The notes beneath the pieces were generated by a model, which was not told where the DNA came from, made no database searches, and saw only the letters and a list, made by a program, of their open reading frames with translations. The position numbers and the translations under genes are program-made. Below, in pieces: positions 30,919 to 38,561 of a DNA stretch of 64,000 bases (its first letter is position 1; each line of letters opens with the position of its first letter). Source of the DNA: Streptomyces neyagawaensis (GTDB lineage: Bacteria; Actinomycetota; Actinomycetes; Streptomycetales; Streptomycetaceae); contig NZ_JAMGBG010000069.1 in the NCBI RefSeq assembly GCF_023516595.1, forward strand, positions 62,001 through 126,000, in the 5' to 3' direction.

Positions 30919-33072
30919 GTGGGGAGCCCTTCGCAGCAGAGCAGCCAGCCCGTTCCGGGCCGTCGGACCGGCCCGGACGACCCGAACTCCCAAGCGGTGC
31001 CGGGCACACCGGCCGGCCCGCCCAGACCCGGCATCCTCGCCGGACTCGGCGGGCAGCGCGGACCGGCCGATTCCGGGGCGCACATGGTCGTCTGCGGCGA
31101 CGACGGGCTCGCGCACCGGCTCGCCGCGGAACTGTGCACGGTGTACCGGGAGCAGGTGACGCTCGTGGTGCCGCCGACCGCACGGGTCGCACCCCGGCCG
31201 GTGGTGGGCCGCACCCGGGCCGCCACGATCCTCGACCGGGTCTCCGCGGCGGTCAACCGCGCCGCCGGCAACGGCGATCCGGCGACCTCCGACCGCACCG
31301 GTGCGGGTGCCGGCGGCAGCGCCGGCGCAGGCGCCGGGAGCAGTCGGACCGCGGCCCCGGGCGTCGCCCCGCACGGCGAGCGGCTCCTGGAGGCCGGGGA
31401 GGCCACGGAGGCGGTCCTCGCCGAGGCCGGGGTCGAGCGGGCCGCCGCGCTGGCTCTCGTCTACGACGACGACGAGACGAACATCCGGGCCGCCCTCACC
31501 GCCCGGCGGCTCAACCCCAGACTGCGGCTCGTCCTGCGGCTCTACAACCGCCGGCTCGGCCAGCACATCGAGGAACTCCTCGACCGGGCGGCCGCGTTGG
31601 CGACGGGCGGCAACGTCGACGAGGGCGTCGACGGGGTCGACGGGTTCGGTGCCTCCACGACCGTCCTGTCCGACGCGGACACCGCCGCGCCCGCGCTCGC
31701 CGCGACCGCCGTCGCCGGCACCACCAAGGTCGTCCAGACGGACGGACTGATGCTGCGGGCCGTGGAACGCCCGCCGGGACACACCAGCCAGGGCCCCGGC
31801 CGCGGCCTGTGCACGCTCGCGCTGCTGTCGGCCACCACCAACGACCCTGCGGGCGCCGACGGTTCGGAGGGCAGCGGGGAGCGCGGCCCCCAACTCCTGC
31901 CCGACGAGCGGGCCGTGGCCGAGGCCACCGGGCGCGGGTCCATCGTCCTGGACACCGTGCGGTACGCGGGCCCCGCGCTGCCGGCGGGCCGGTCGGGCGG
32001 CGGCCCGCTCGGGGCGGTCGGCGCGTTCAGGTCGCTGTTCTCCCGGCGGCTGCGGTGGTCGCTGGCGGGGCTGGTGGGCTGTGTGTTCGCCCTCGCCGTC
32101 GCACAGATGGTGACGACCGGGGAGCATCCGCTGGGGGCGACGTACACGACCCTGCTCGACCTCTTCGCGATCAACGACCCGGCGACCGAGGGCAGCGACT
32201 CGCGGAAGGTCCTCCAACTGCTGTCGGGCCTGATGGGCTTACTCCTGCTGCCCGTGCTCCTGGCCGCCGTGCTGGAGGCCCTGGGCACCTTCCGCAGCGG
32301 CTCCGCCTTCCGGAAGCCGCCGCGCGGCCTCTCCGGCCATGTCGTCCTCCTCGGCCTCGGCAAGATCGGCACCCGTGTCCTGGCCCGACTGCGCGAACTG
32401 CACATCCCCGTGGTGTGCGTCGAGGCCGACCCCGAGGCCCGCGGTCTCGCGGAGGCCCGGCGGCTGCGGGTACCGGTGGTGCTGGGCGACGTCACACAGG
32501 AGGGCGTGCTGGAGGCCGCGAAGATCCACCGCGCGCACGCGCTGCTGGCGGTCACGAGTTCCGACACGACGAACCTGGAGGCGGGCCTGTACGCGCGTTC
32601 GGTACGCCCCGACCTGCGCGTCGTGCTGCGCCTCTACGACGACGACTTCGCGACCGCCGTGTACCGCACGCTCCGCGCCGCCCACCCGCACGCCCTCACC
32701 CGCAGCCGCAGCCGCAGCGTCACCCACCTCGCGGCGCCTGCGTTCGCCGGCGCGATGATGGGACGCCAGATCCTGGGCGCGATCCCCGTCGAGCGCCGTG
32801 TCCTTCTTTTCGCCGCCGTCGAGGTGCGGGGACACCCTCGGCTGGAGGGGCGCACCGTGGCCGAGGCGTTCAGCGCGGGGGCGTGGCGGGTGCTGGCGCT
32901 CGACACGGCCACGGATCCCGCGGAGCGGGCCGGCGGCCCGACCGCCGGGTCGGGTCTGATCTGGGACCTGCCCTCCACGTATGTGCTCCGCGCCGAGGAC
33001 CGTGTGGTCCTGGCCGCGACCCGCCGCGGCCTGGCGGAACTCCTGGGCCGCCGGACCCGGTCCACGTCGTAG
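30919..33072 (+). CDS. CASTOR/POLLUX-like ion channel protein with two RCK (TrkA-N) domains
   Basis: 717 residues from GTG 30919. A first NAD-binding-like domain begins HMVVCGDDGLAHRLAAEL (about 55), a pair of helices follows near 378-400 and 430-455 (WSLAGLVGCVFALAVAQMV; LSGLMGLLLLPVLLAAVLEAL) flanking a pore-like loop, then a second RCK domain (HVVLLGLGKIGTRVLARLRE, GDVTQEGVLEAAKIHRA) with a TrkA-C tail. It probably conducts a cation and is gated by a nucleotide or ion. ATG 30832 is also open, but those 29 codons have low third-position GC and contain the Crp-type palindrome, so I prefer 30919. A rare TTA codon at 32239-32241 makes translation depend on the bldA tRNA in streptomycetes. Confidence 0.83.
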   Translation: MGSPSQQSSQPVPGRRTGPDDPNSQAVPGTPAGPPRPGILAGLGGQRGPADSGAHMVVCGDDGLAHRLAAELCTVYREQVTLVVPPTARVAPRPVVGRTRAATILDRVSAAVNRAAGNGDPATSDRTGAGAGGSAGAGAGSSRTAAPGVAPHGERLLEAGEATEAVLAEAGVERAAALALVYDDDETNIRAALTARRLNPRLRLVLRLYNRRLGQHIEELLDRAAALATGGNVDEGVDGVDGFGASTTVLSDADTAAPALAATAVAGTTKVVQTDGLMLRAVERPPGHTSQGPGRGLCTLALLSATTNDPAGADGSEGSGERGPQLLPDERAVAEATGRGSIVLDTVRYAGPALPAGRSGGGPLGAVGAFRSLFSRRLRWSLAGLVGCVFALAVAQMVTTGEHPLGATYTTLLDLFAINDPATEGSDSRKVLQLLSGLMGLLLLPVLLAAVLEALGTFRSGSAFRKPPRGLSGHVVLLGLGKIGTRVLARLRELHIPVVCVEADPEARGLAEARRLRVPVVLGDVTQEGVLEAAKIHRAHALLAVTSSDTTNLEAGLYARSVRPDLRVVLRLYDDDFATAVYRTLRAAHPHALTRSRSRSVTHLAAPAFAGAMMGRQILGAIPVERRVLLFAAVEVRGHPRLEGRTVAEAFSAGAWRVLALDTATDPAERAGGPTAGSGLIWDLPSTYVLRAEDRVVLAATRRGLAELLGRRTRSTS

Positions 33073-33327
33073 GGGGCTGGGGGCGCCCAGTAGCTCGGGG
33101 GTGCGCATGCGTTGGCGGGTGCGGGTGGGTTCGTGGTTTCTCGCGCAGTTCCCCGCGCCCCTGAAGGGACGGGCCCGCGGCCCGCCCTCCCCGGTGGAGC
33201 CGTTGAAAAGCACGGGGCGCAGCCCCGGTCGCTCTTCAGGGGCGCGGGGAACTGCGCGAACAACCCCCACTCACCCGCACCCGCCAACGAACCCCCCGGC
33301 CCGAGCTATCAGGCGCCCACGGCCCCC
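33072..33327. repeat. Complete nested palindromic element, copy B
   Basis: Same architecture as copy A: outer ends GGGGGCTGGGGGCGCC (33072-33087) and the near-complement at 33300-33327, inner perfect 25-base arms at 33141-33165 and 33235-33259, loop 69 bases. It begins on the last base of the ion-channel stop codon and runs 19 bases into the COG0523 gene, so that gene's last codons and stop come from the element. Confidence 0.82.
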
Positions 33328-34535
33328 TCCACCTCATGCTCACACCGCTCCTCCGCCCCGAACGTCTCCCACAAGGGAAACGGATCCTCGAAGCCGGCCG
33401 AACTCTCCACCTCCGCGTCCCCCACCTCCCCGTCCCGCACCAGGCACTCCCCCAACGCGTCGCGCAACGCCTCCCCGCGCAACCCGACCCCGATGAACAC
33501 CAACTCCTGCGCCTCACCGGCGGAGCCACCCCGCACTGCCGACGGCTCGAAGCGGGCCACCGACCCCGCCTGCGACCACAGGCCCACCACCAGTGGCCGG
33601 CTCGCCAGCGTGAAGAACCCCTTCGACCGCAGCACCTCCCCGAAGCGCCCGCTGTCCAGCTCCTCGGTCACGAAGGTCCACAGCCGTCCGGGATGGAACG
33701 GGCGCCCGGCCCGGAACATGGTCGACGAGATCCCGTACTCCTCGGTCTCCGGGACATGGTCCCCGTTCAACTCCCGCACCCACCCCGGTGCCTGCTGGGC
33801 CCGCTCCAGGTCGAAGAGCCCGGTCCCGAGCACCTCCGCCACCCGCACCCGCCCGTACCGGGCCGGCACGACCCGCGCGGCCGGGTTCAGCCGGGTCAGC
33901 GTCCCCGCGAGCCGGTCCGCGGTCGCCGTGTCCACGAGGTCCAGCTTGTTCAGCACGATCACATCGGCGAACTCGACCTGGTCGATCAGCAGATCGCTGA
34001 CGGTCCGCTCGTCCTCCTCGTACTGGTCGAGCCCCCGTGCCGCCAACTCGTCGCCGCCCGCCAGCTCCGGCAGGAAGTTCACGGCGTCGACGACGGTCAC
34101 CATCGTGTCGAGCCGGGCGAGATCGCCGAGCGTGGCGCCGTCGTCCCGTGCGAAGGCGAAGGTCGCGGCGACCGGCATCGGTTCGGAGATGCCTGAGCTC
34201 TCGATGAGCAGATAGTCGAAGCGCCCCTCGCGGGCCAGCCGGTCCACCTCCTCCAGGAGATCGTCGCGCAGGGTGCAGCAGATACAGCCGTTGGTCATCT
34301 CGACCAGCCGCTCCTCCGTCCGCGACAGCGCCGCCTCACCGCCGCGCACGAGGGCCGCGTCGATGTTGATCTCGCTCATGTCGTTGACGATGACCGCGAC
34401 CCGCAACCCCTCGCGGTTGGCGAGGACATGGTTGAGCAAGGTGGTCTTGCCCGCGCCGAGGAAGCCGGAGAGAACGGTGACGGGCAGCCGGTCGAGTCCG
34501 TCGTATGCCAGGGACGCCATGGACGCTGTGGACAC
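33309..34535 (-). CDS. COG0523/CobW-type GTPase, putative zinc chaperone
   Basis: 408 residues. P-loop GFLGAGKTT (24-32), the metal-binding CICC motif (84-87, TNGCICCTLRDD), Walker B and DYLLIESSGISEP, guanine motif LNKLDL, and a C-terminal CobW domain. COG0523 GTPases deliver metals under limitation. Its place directly after a cysteine-free bL32 gene and next to a candidate Zur box points to zinc. GTG 34535 lies 5 bases after the bL32 stop with GAGGGC upstream, so the two form an operon. The final residues (GAVGA) and the stop lie in palindromic element B. Confidence 0.9.
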   Translation of the reverse strand: MSTASMASLAYDGLDRLPVTVLSGFLGAGKTTLLNHVLANREGLRVAVIVNDMSEINIDAALVRGGEAALSRTEERLVEMTNGCICCTLRDDLLEEVDRLAREGRFDYLLIESSGISEPMPVAATFAFARDDGATLGDLARLDTMVTVVDAVNFLPELAGGDELAARGLDQYEEDERTVSDLLIDQVEFADVIVLNKLDLVDTATADRLAGTLTRLNPAARVVPARYGRVRVAEVLGTGLFDLERAQQAPGWVRELNGDHVPETEEYGISSTMFRAGRPFHPGRLWTFVTEELDSGRFGEVLRSKGFFTLASRPLVVGLWSQAGSVARFEPSAVRGGSAGEAQELVFIGVGLRGEALRDALGECLVRDGEVGDAEVESSAGFEDPFPLWETFGAEERCEHEVEGAVGA

Positions 34536-34540
34536 CGTGC

Positions 34541-34711
34541 TCAGCCCTCGGGGTGGATCAGTCCGCGCTCGTACGCCCTCAGCAGCCGCTGCGGTACGAG
34601 ATGGGTGACGCCGTCCACGGTGAAGGGCACCAGCTGCGGAGTGCTCGCCTTCCACTGGGCGCGACGGTGACGGGTGTTGCTCCGGGACATCTTCCGTTTG
34701 GGTACGGCCAT
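34541..34711 (-). CDS. rpmF: Ribosomal protein bL32, zinc-independent paralogue
   Basis: A 56-residue protein starting MAVPKRKMSRSNTRHRRAQW, the conserved bL32 N-terminus. The second half (LVPFTVDGVTHLVPQRLLRAY) has none of the four zinc-ribbon cysteines. Cysteine-free ribosomal paralogues replace zinc-bearing ones in zinc starvation and free the metal. ATG 34711 follows GAGGAGG. It is the first gene of the operon with the COG0523 GTPase. Confidence 0.93.
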   Translation of the reverse strand: MAVPKRKMSRSNTRHRRAQWKASTPQLVPFTVDGVTHLVPQRLLRAYERGLIHPEG

Positions 34712-34756
34712 GGGGTCCTCCTCGACGAACGGCGGAATGCCGCACGAGACGCTACA

Positions 34757-34777
34757 TGAAAATGGATCCCATTACGA
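34757..34777. promoter_or_regulatory. Candidate Zur box
   Basis: TGAAAATGGATCCCATTACGA has AATGG/CCATT arms around ATC and an A/T-rich left flank unusual for this genome, similar to actinobacterial Zur sites (TGAAAAtg..caTTTTCA). It lies 46 bases before bL32 and 128 bases before the divergent permease. Confidence 0.5.
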
Positions 34778-34904
34778 AAAGCCTCTGCCTGTGGTGCGCG
34801 TCGCAGCGCGGCGCGTGAGCGGGAACGGCCTCGTCGCCGTATGGGAGGGGAGGGCGCACCGACCCGCGCAGCACAGCCGTACCCGTACGGAGGTACCGTC
34901 CCCC

Positions 34905-35930
34905 GTGGCCATCACCAAGGAAGCCCCCGACCGGCCCGGCCCCGACACCGATGCCGGCGCCTCGCCGCAGGATTCCCGCGGCCGGCACCTCAACTCCCCC
35001 CTCCTCCTCACCATGCTGCTGGTCCTGGCGGTCGCCGCGCAGGGCCCCCTCCGCCGTGTCCTGGCCGCGCCCGTGACGCAGAGCTGGATGACGGTGTTCG
35101 TGGCGGTGGTCGTCCAGGCGCTGCCGTTCCTGGTGCTGGGGGTGCTGCTGTCGGCGGTGATCGCGGTGTACGTGCCGCCGTCGTTCTTCGCCCGCGCGCT
35201 GCCGAAACGGCCCGCGCTGGCGGTCCCCGCCGCGGGCATGGCCGGTGTCGTGCTGCCGGGGTGCGAATGCGCGTCGGTGCCGGTGGCGGGCGCGCTGGTA
35301 CGGCGCGGGGTCACGCCCGCCGCGGCGCTCGCCTTCCTGCTCTCCGCGCCCGCGATCAACCCGATCGTGCTGACGGCGACCGCCGTGGCGTTCCCGGGGA
35401 ACCCCGAGATGGTGCTGGCCAGGTTCGTGGCGAGCCTGCTGGTGGCGTGCGCCATGGGCTGGCTCTGGCAGCGGTTGGGGCGCGGCGAGTGGATGCGCCC
35501 GCCGGAGCGGCCGTCCTACGAAGGGCTCGGCAAGGGGGCGGCGTTCTGGGGTTCGGTGCGGCACGACGTGATGCACGCGGGCGGCTTCCTGGTCGTGGGC
35601 GCCATGGCGGCGGCCACGCTCAAGGCGGTCGTCCCGGCGAGCTGGCTGAACGCGGCCGCCGACAACCCCCTCGTCGCGATCCTCGCCCTCGCCGTACTGG
35701 CCGTGCTGCTGTCGATCTGCTCGGAGGCGGACGCGTTCGTCGCCGCGTCGCTGACCCAGTTCTCCCTGACCTCCCGGCTGGCCTTCCTGGTCGTCGGACC
35801 GATGATCGACCTGAAACTCTTCGCCATGCAGACCGCCACGTTCGGCCGGGCCTTCGCCCTCCGCTTCGCCCCCGCCACGTTCGCCCTCGCGATCCTGGTG
35901 TCGGCCCTCGTCGGGACGGTGCTCCTGTGA
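34905..35930 (+). CDS. DUF318/YraQ-family permease
   Basis: 341 residues from GTG 34905, behind GGAGG. Eight or so helices in two halves, each half with a conserved motif: GVVLPGCECASVPVAGALVRRGV with AFLLSAPAINPIVL in the first, and LSICSEADAFVAAS with VVGPMIDLKLFAM in the second. These are signatures of UPF0718 permeases (YraQ/YcgR). The cysteine pair CEC is typical. The substrate is unknown; the divergent zinc-stress operon suggests metal movement. The stop overlaps the next gene (GTGA), so the pair probably forms one transporter. Confidence 0.9.
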   Translation: MAITKEAPDRPGPDTDAGASPQDSRGRHLNSPLLLTMLLVLAVAAQGPLRRVLAAPVTQSWMTVFVAVVVQALPFLVLGVLLSAVIAVYVPPSFFARALPKRPALAVPAAGMAGVVLPGCECASVPVAGALVRRGVTPAAALAFLLSAPAINPIVLTATAVAFPGNPEMVLARFVASLLVACAMGWLWQRLGRGEWMRPPERPSYEGLGKGAAFWGSVRHDVMHAGGFLVVGAMAAATLKAVVPASWLNAAADNPLVAILALAVLAVLLSICSEADAFVAASLTQFSLTSRLAFLVVGPMIDLKLFAMQTATFGRAFALRFAPATFALAILVSALVGTVLL

Positions 35931-36781
35931 ACCGCCACGCCCAGACCGTCGTCCTCCTCCTCACCGGCGGCGCCCTCCTGCACGCCGGCTCCACCGACCT
36001 CTACCTCCGCTACGTCAAGGCGGGCCTGCAACCCCTGCTGATCGGCGCGGGCGTCGTGCTGATAGCGGCGGCGGTGGCGACCCTCTGGTACGAACGCCGG
36101 GCGACCCGAAGCCGGCAGGAGGACGGGGCGCCCGCGCCCGAGCGGAACGAGGCGCACGCGCCCGACCACACCGCCGAGCCGGACCGCGCCCCCGAGACCG
36201 ACCGAACCCCCGCGCCCGACCACGCCCCCGGTCCTGATCGGCACGCCCCACACCCCGACCGGCACGCCCACCGTGAACCCCGTGTCGCCTGGCTCCTCGT
36301 CCTCCCCCTCCTCGCGCTCGTGCTGGTCGCCCCGCCCGCCGCCGGGTCGTACACCGCCATGCGCACCGGATCGGCGTTGCAGGAGCAGCCCTGGGGCTAC
36401 CCGAAGCTCCCCGCCGACGGCCCGCTGAAGCTGAGCGTCGCCGACTATGCGGGCCGTGCCGTGTACGACAAGGGCCGTGCCCTCGCCGGCCGGCAGATCA
36501 AGGTCGCCGGCTTCCTCGCCCTCGACGGCCACGGCGCCCCGTACCTCGTCCGCATGGCCCTCAACTGCTGCGCCGCCGACGCCCAGCCCGTCAAGATCGG
36601 CCTCACCGGTGAACTCCCCCCGGTCCTCCAGCCGGACAGCTGGATCGAGGTGACCGGCACCTACACCCCGAAGCGCACCAAGGACCCGGTCAACGGCACG
36701 GCCGTCCCGTACCTCTCCGTCGCGTCCACCCGCCCGGTCAAGGCCCCGCAGGACCCGTACGACGAGGCCTGGAACGGCTGA
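35927..36781 (+). CDS. TIGR03943-family permease partner (YcgQ-like)
   Basis: 284 residues. Two N-terminal helices (QTVVLLLTGGALLHAGSTDLY; LLIGAGVVLIAAAVATLWY), then a His/Asp/Pro-rich loop (HAPHPDRHAHREP, nine histidines between about 72 and 117), a third helix (VAWLLVLPLLALVLVAPPAAG), and an extracytoplasmic domain with the conserved LNCCAADAQPVKIGL cysteine pair. These proteins travel with DUF318 permeases; the pair is thought to form a transporter. The His-rich loop fits zinc binding. GTG 35927 overlaps the permease stop by 4 bases. Confidence 0.88.
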   Translation: MNRHAQTVVLLLTGGALLHAGSTDLYLRYVKAGLQPLLIGAGVVLIAAAVATLWYERRATRSRQEDGAPAPERNEAHAPDHTAEPDRAPETDRTPAPDHAPGPDRHAPHPDRHAHREPRVAWLLVLPLLALVLVAPPAAGSYTAMRTGSALQEQPWGYPKLPADGPLKLSVADYAGRAVYDKGRALAGRQIKVAGFLALDGHGAPYLVRMALNCCAADAQPVKIGLTGELPPVLQPDSWIEVTGTYTPKRTKDPVNGTAVPYLSVASTRPVKAPQDPYDEAWNG

Positions 36782-36814
36782 CACCCGGCCCCTCGCGAGG
36801 GCGCGCGGCTCTGG

Positions 36815-36837
36815 ATAGCTGACGGTCCGTCAGTTAT
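36815..36837. promoter_or_regulatory. TetR-type operator CTGACGGTCCGTCAG
   Basis: Perfect 7-base arms around one T (36819-36833), extended to ATA/TAT with one mismatch. It lies 38 bases before the 167-residue hypothetical gene, overlapping the expected promoter. The TGACGG/CCGTCA arms are typical of actinomycete TetR-family operators; no tetR gene lies nearby. Confidence 0.55.
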
Positions 36838-36875
36838 GGTCGCCGGCAACGCCGTACCCCCGAGAGGTGAGTGCC

Positions 36876-37379
36876 GTGCCGACACGTCCCCGGACCCCGA
36901 GCCCGCAGCCGCCCGGCGCTCCCCGCTGGGTCGCGATGTTCTGCGAGCCCTCCTCGTCGTCCTGGAAGGTGGGCGCCCAGTCGCCGTACCGTTCGCCCGT
37001 GCTGTACGCGGTGGGGGAGATGACCCAGACCCTGCGGGCGCGCGGCGAGGACCCGGCGGTCACGGTGTGGGGTCCCAAGGACGGGCCGGACGGCGGCGAT
37101 TGGGAGCGGCACGATCCGGCGGCCCTCGCGACGGACACCGCCCCGCTCCGGGAGCCCGACCGGACCGCCGCCGCGCCCGCCACGAAGCCCAGCACCCTCG
37201 CCGAGCGCATGACCGGCCGGCGTCAGCAGGTGCTCATGGCCGGTCTGGGCAAGGCGGGCCTCTACGACCTGGCGCCGGACGACGTGGCGGCGGTCCGGGC
37301 GGTCGTCGACGGCCTCGACGAGACCACCGTCCGCCGGATCGCCCACTGGCTCACGGTGGCGGGCACCGGCCGCGCCTAG
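36876..37379 (+). CDS. Hypothetical protein under a TetR-type operator
   Basis: 167 residues from GTG 36876, with GAGAGGTGA 8 bases upstream. It is soluble, without signal or membrane segments. The N-terminal half (RWVAMFCEPSSSSWKVGAQSPYRSPVLYAVGEMTQTLRARGED) looks structured, a Pro/Ala-rich linker follows, and the C-terminus is a three-helix segment (DDVAAVRAVVDGLDETTVRRIAHWL). I do not recognise the family. Upstream is the clear inverted repeat at 36819-36833; downstream it converges on a glycosyltransferase gene. Confidence 0.75.
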   Translation: MPTRPRTPSPQPPGAPRWVAMFCEPSSSSWKVGAQSPYRSPVLYAVGEMTQTLRARGEDPAVTVWGPKDGPDGGDWERHDPAALATDTAPLREPDRTAAAPATKPSTLAERMTGRRQQVLMAGLGKAGLYDLAPDDVAAVRAVVDGLDETTVRRIAHWLTVAGTGRA

Positions 37380-37439
37380 AGGCCGCCGCGCCTGAAGGCC
37401 GTCGTGCCTGAAGGCCGTCGTGCCTGGAAGCCGCCGCCC

Positions 37440-38267
37440 CTAGAGGCCGCTGCCCCCGTGCTTCCCGCCGCCCGGCGGGTGGCCGTGGCCGTGGCTGTGG
37501 ACCAGCGGGTCCAGGCGGTCCGGATAGGTCCAGCGGAACGTGGCCAGGGCGCGGGCGCGGGCCTCTATCACCGCCATGCGGGCCGCCCGTTCGGCCTTGT
37601 CGAGATGGGCCGCCTGCCCGGTCGCCTGACCCTCCCACTTGCGGTAGAGGAGGCCGACCTCGGCGGAGAACCAGCCGCGGCTCACGGAGTTGAGCGCGAG
37701 GAGCAGCCCGGTGTCCTCGGAGGCCGGCAGGGCCATCCAGCCGCCGAGCGCGAGCGCCAGCTCGCGGCGGACGAAGAGCGTCGCGGGATGCACCGGCGAC
37801 AGGAAGTCGTGGGCCGCCCAGTGGTCGAGGACGGCTCCGCGCTCGATCGGGCCGTGCTCGGGGTCGCCGGGGAAGCCGAGGGTGGAGCCGTCGGGCAGGA
37901 CGTCCAGGACGCGTGAGGTGGCCCAGCCGAACGTGCGGTCGGCTTCGAGGGCGGCCAGATCGCGGGCGAGTGCCCCGGGTGTCAGCCGGTCGTCGGCGTC
38001 CAGGACCTTCACGTAGGAACCGTCCGCCTCCGAGAGGGCGATGGTCCGGGCGACCCCGGGGCCGCCCGGCCGCCCCTGGCGGAAGGTCACGCGGGTGTCG
38101 GTGGGGACGTAGGGGGCTACGGCGTCCGAGGCGCCGTCCTCCTGTATGACCCAGTGCCACTCCCAGCCGCCGGGTAACCGCTGGTCGCGCAGCGACGCGT
38201 AGGCGTCGGGGAGGAAGGGGGCCGAGGGGGCGTGGACGGCGGTGACGACGACGATGCGCCGGGTCAC
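37440..38267 (-). CDS. Family 2 glycosyltransferase (GT-A fold)
   Basis: 275 residues from GTG 38267. RIVVVTAVHAPSAPFLPDAYASLRDQ opens the nucleotide-sugar domain and VKVLDADDRLTPGALARDLAAL contains the metal-binding DAD. The later ASEDTGLLLALNSVSRGWF region resembles the catalytic-base motif (ED). There is no membrane anchor, so it acts in the cytosol; the acceptor is unknown. A His/Gly tail (HSHGHGHPPGGGKHGG) ends the protein and could bind metal incidentally. The in-frame ATG at 38312 adds 15 residues and lacks a ribosome-binding site. A Crp-type palindrome lies 156 bases upstream. Confidence 0.87.
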   Translation of the reverse strand: MTRRIVVVTAVHAPSAPFLPDAYASLRDQRLPGGWEWHWVIQEDGASDAVAPYVPTDTRVTFRQGRPGGPGVARTIALSEADGSYVKVLDADDRLTPGALARDLAALEADRTFGWATSRVLDVLPDGSTLGFPGDPEHGPIERGAVLDHWAAHDFLSPVHPATLFVRRELALALGGWMALPASEDTGLLLALNSVSRGWFSAEVGLLYRKWEGQATGQAAHLDKAERAARMAVIEARARALATFRWTYPDRLDPLVHSHGHGHPPGGGKHGGSGL

Positions 38268-38422
38268 GGCAGCACCCACCACCCTTCGAGGCGTCGCGTC
38301 GATCGGCCGCATGACAACGCCCGGCCGCTGGCGACGGGGGATGCACCAGCGACCGGGCTATGGCCAAGGCTAACAAGGTCGCCCCCGCGACGGGAGTCGA
38401 CTGCCGAAGTGCGTTGACAAGT

Positions 38423-38438
38423 TGTGATCGGGATCACG
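38423..38438. promoter_or_regulatory. Crp-type palindrome TGTGATCGGGATCACG
   Basis: TGTGA-N6-TCACG with GTGATC/GATCAC arms, differing from the site at 30865 by one base. It lies upstream of the glycosyltransferase gene and next to TTGACA (38414-38419). A second palindrome, CAAACGTTTG (38457-38466), follows within 20 bases. Confidence 0.5.
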
Positions 38439-38561
38439 CTCGAAGGAGGCAGTAACCAAACGTTTGTTAGGCCACGCGGGCGACGCCGGACCCCCGTCCG
38501 GCCACCGCCGGGCGACCCGCCAAACCTCTGCCGGACTGCCGCATGGCCCCCCGGGCCGCCG

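Noticed and set aside
34674..34904. Upstream extension of the permease frame to 34674
   Set aside because: It would cover the divergent bL32 start and the candidate Zur box; GTG 34905 has a proper ribosome-binding site.
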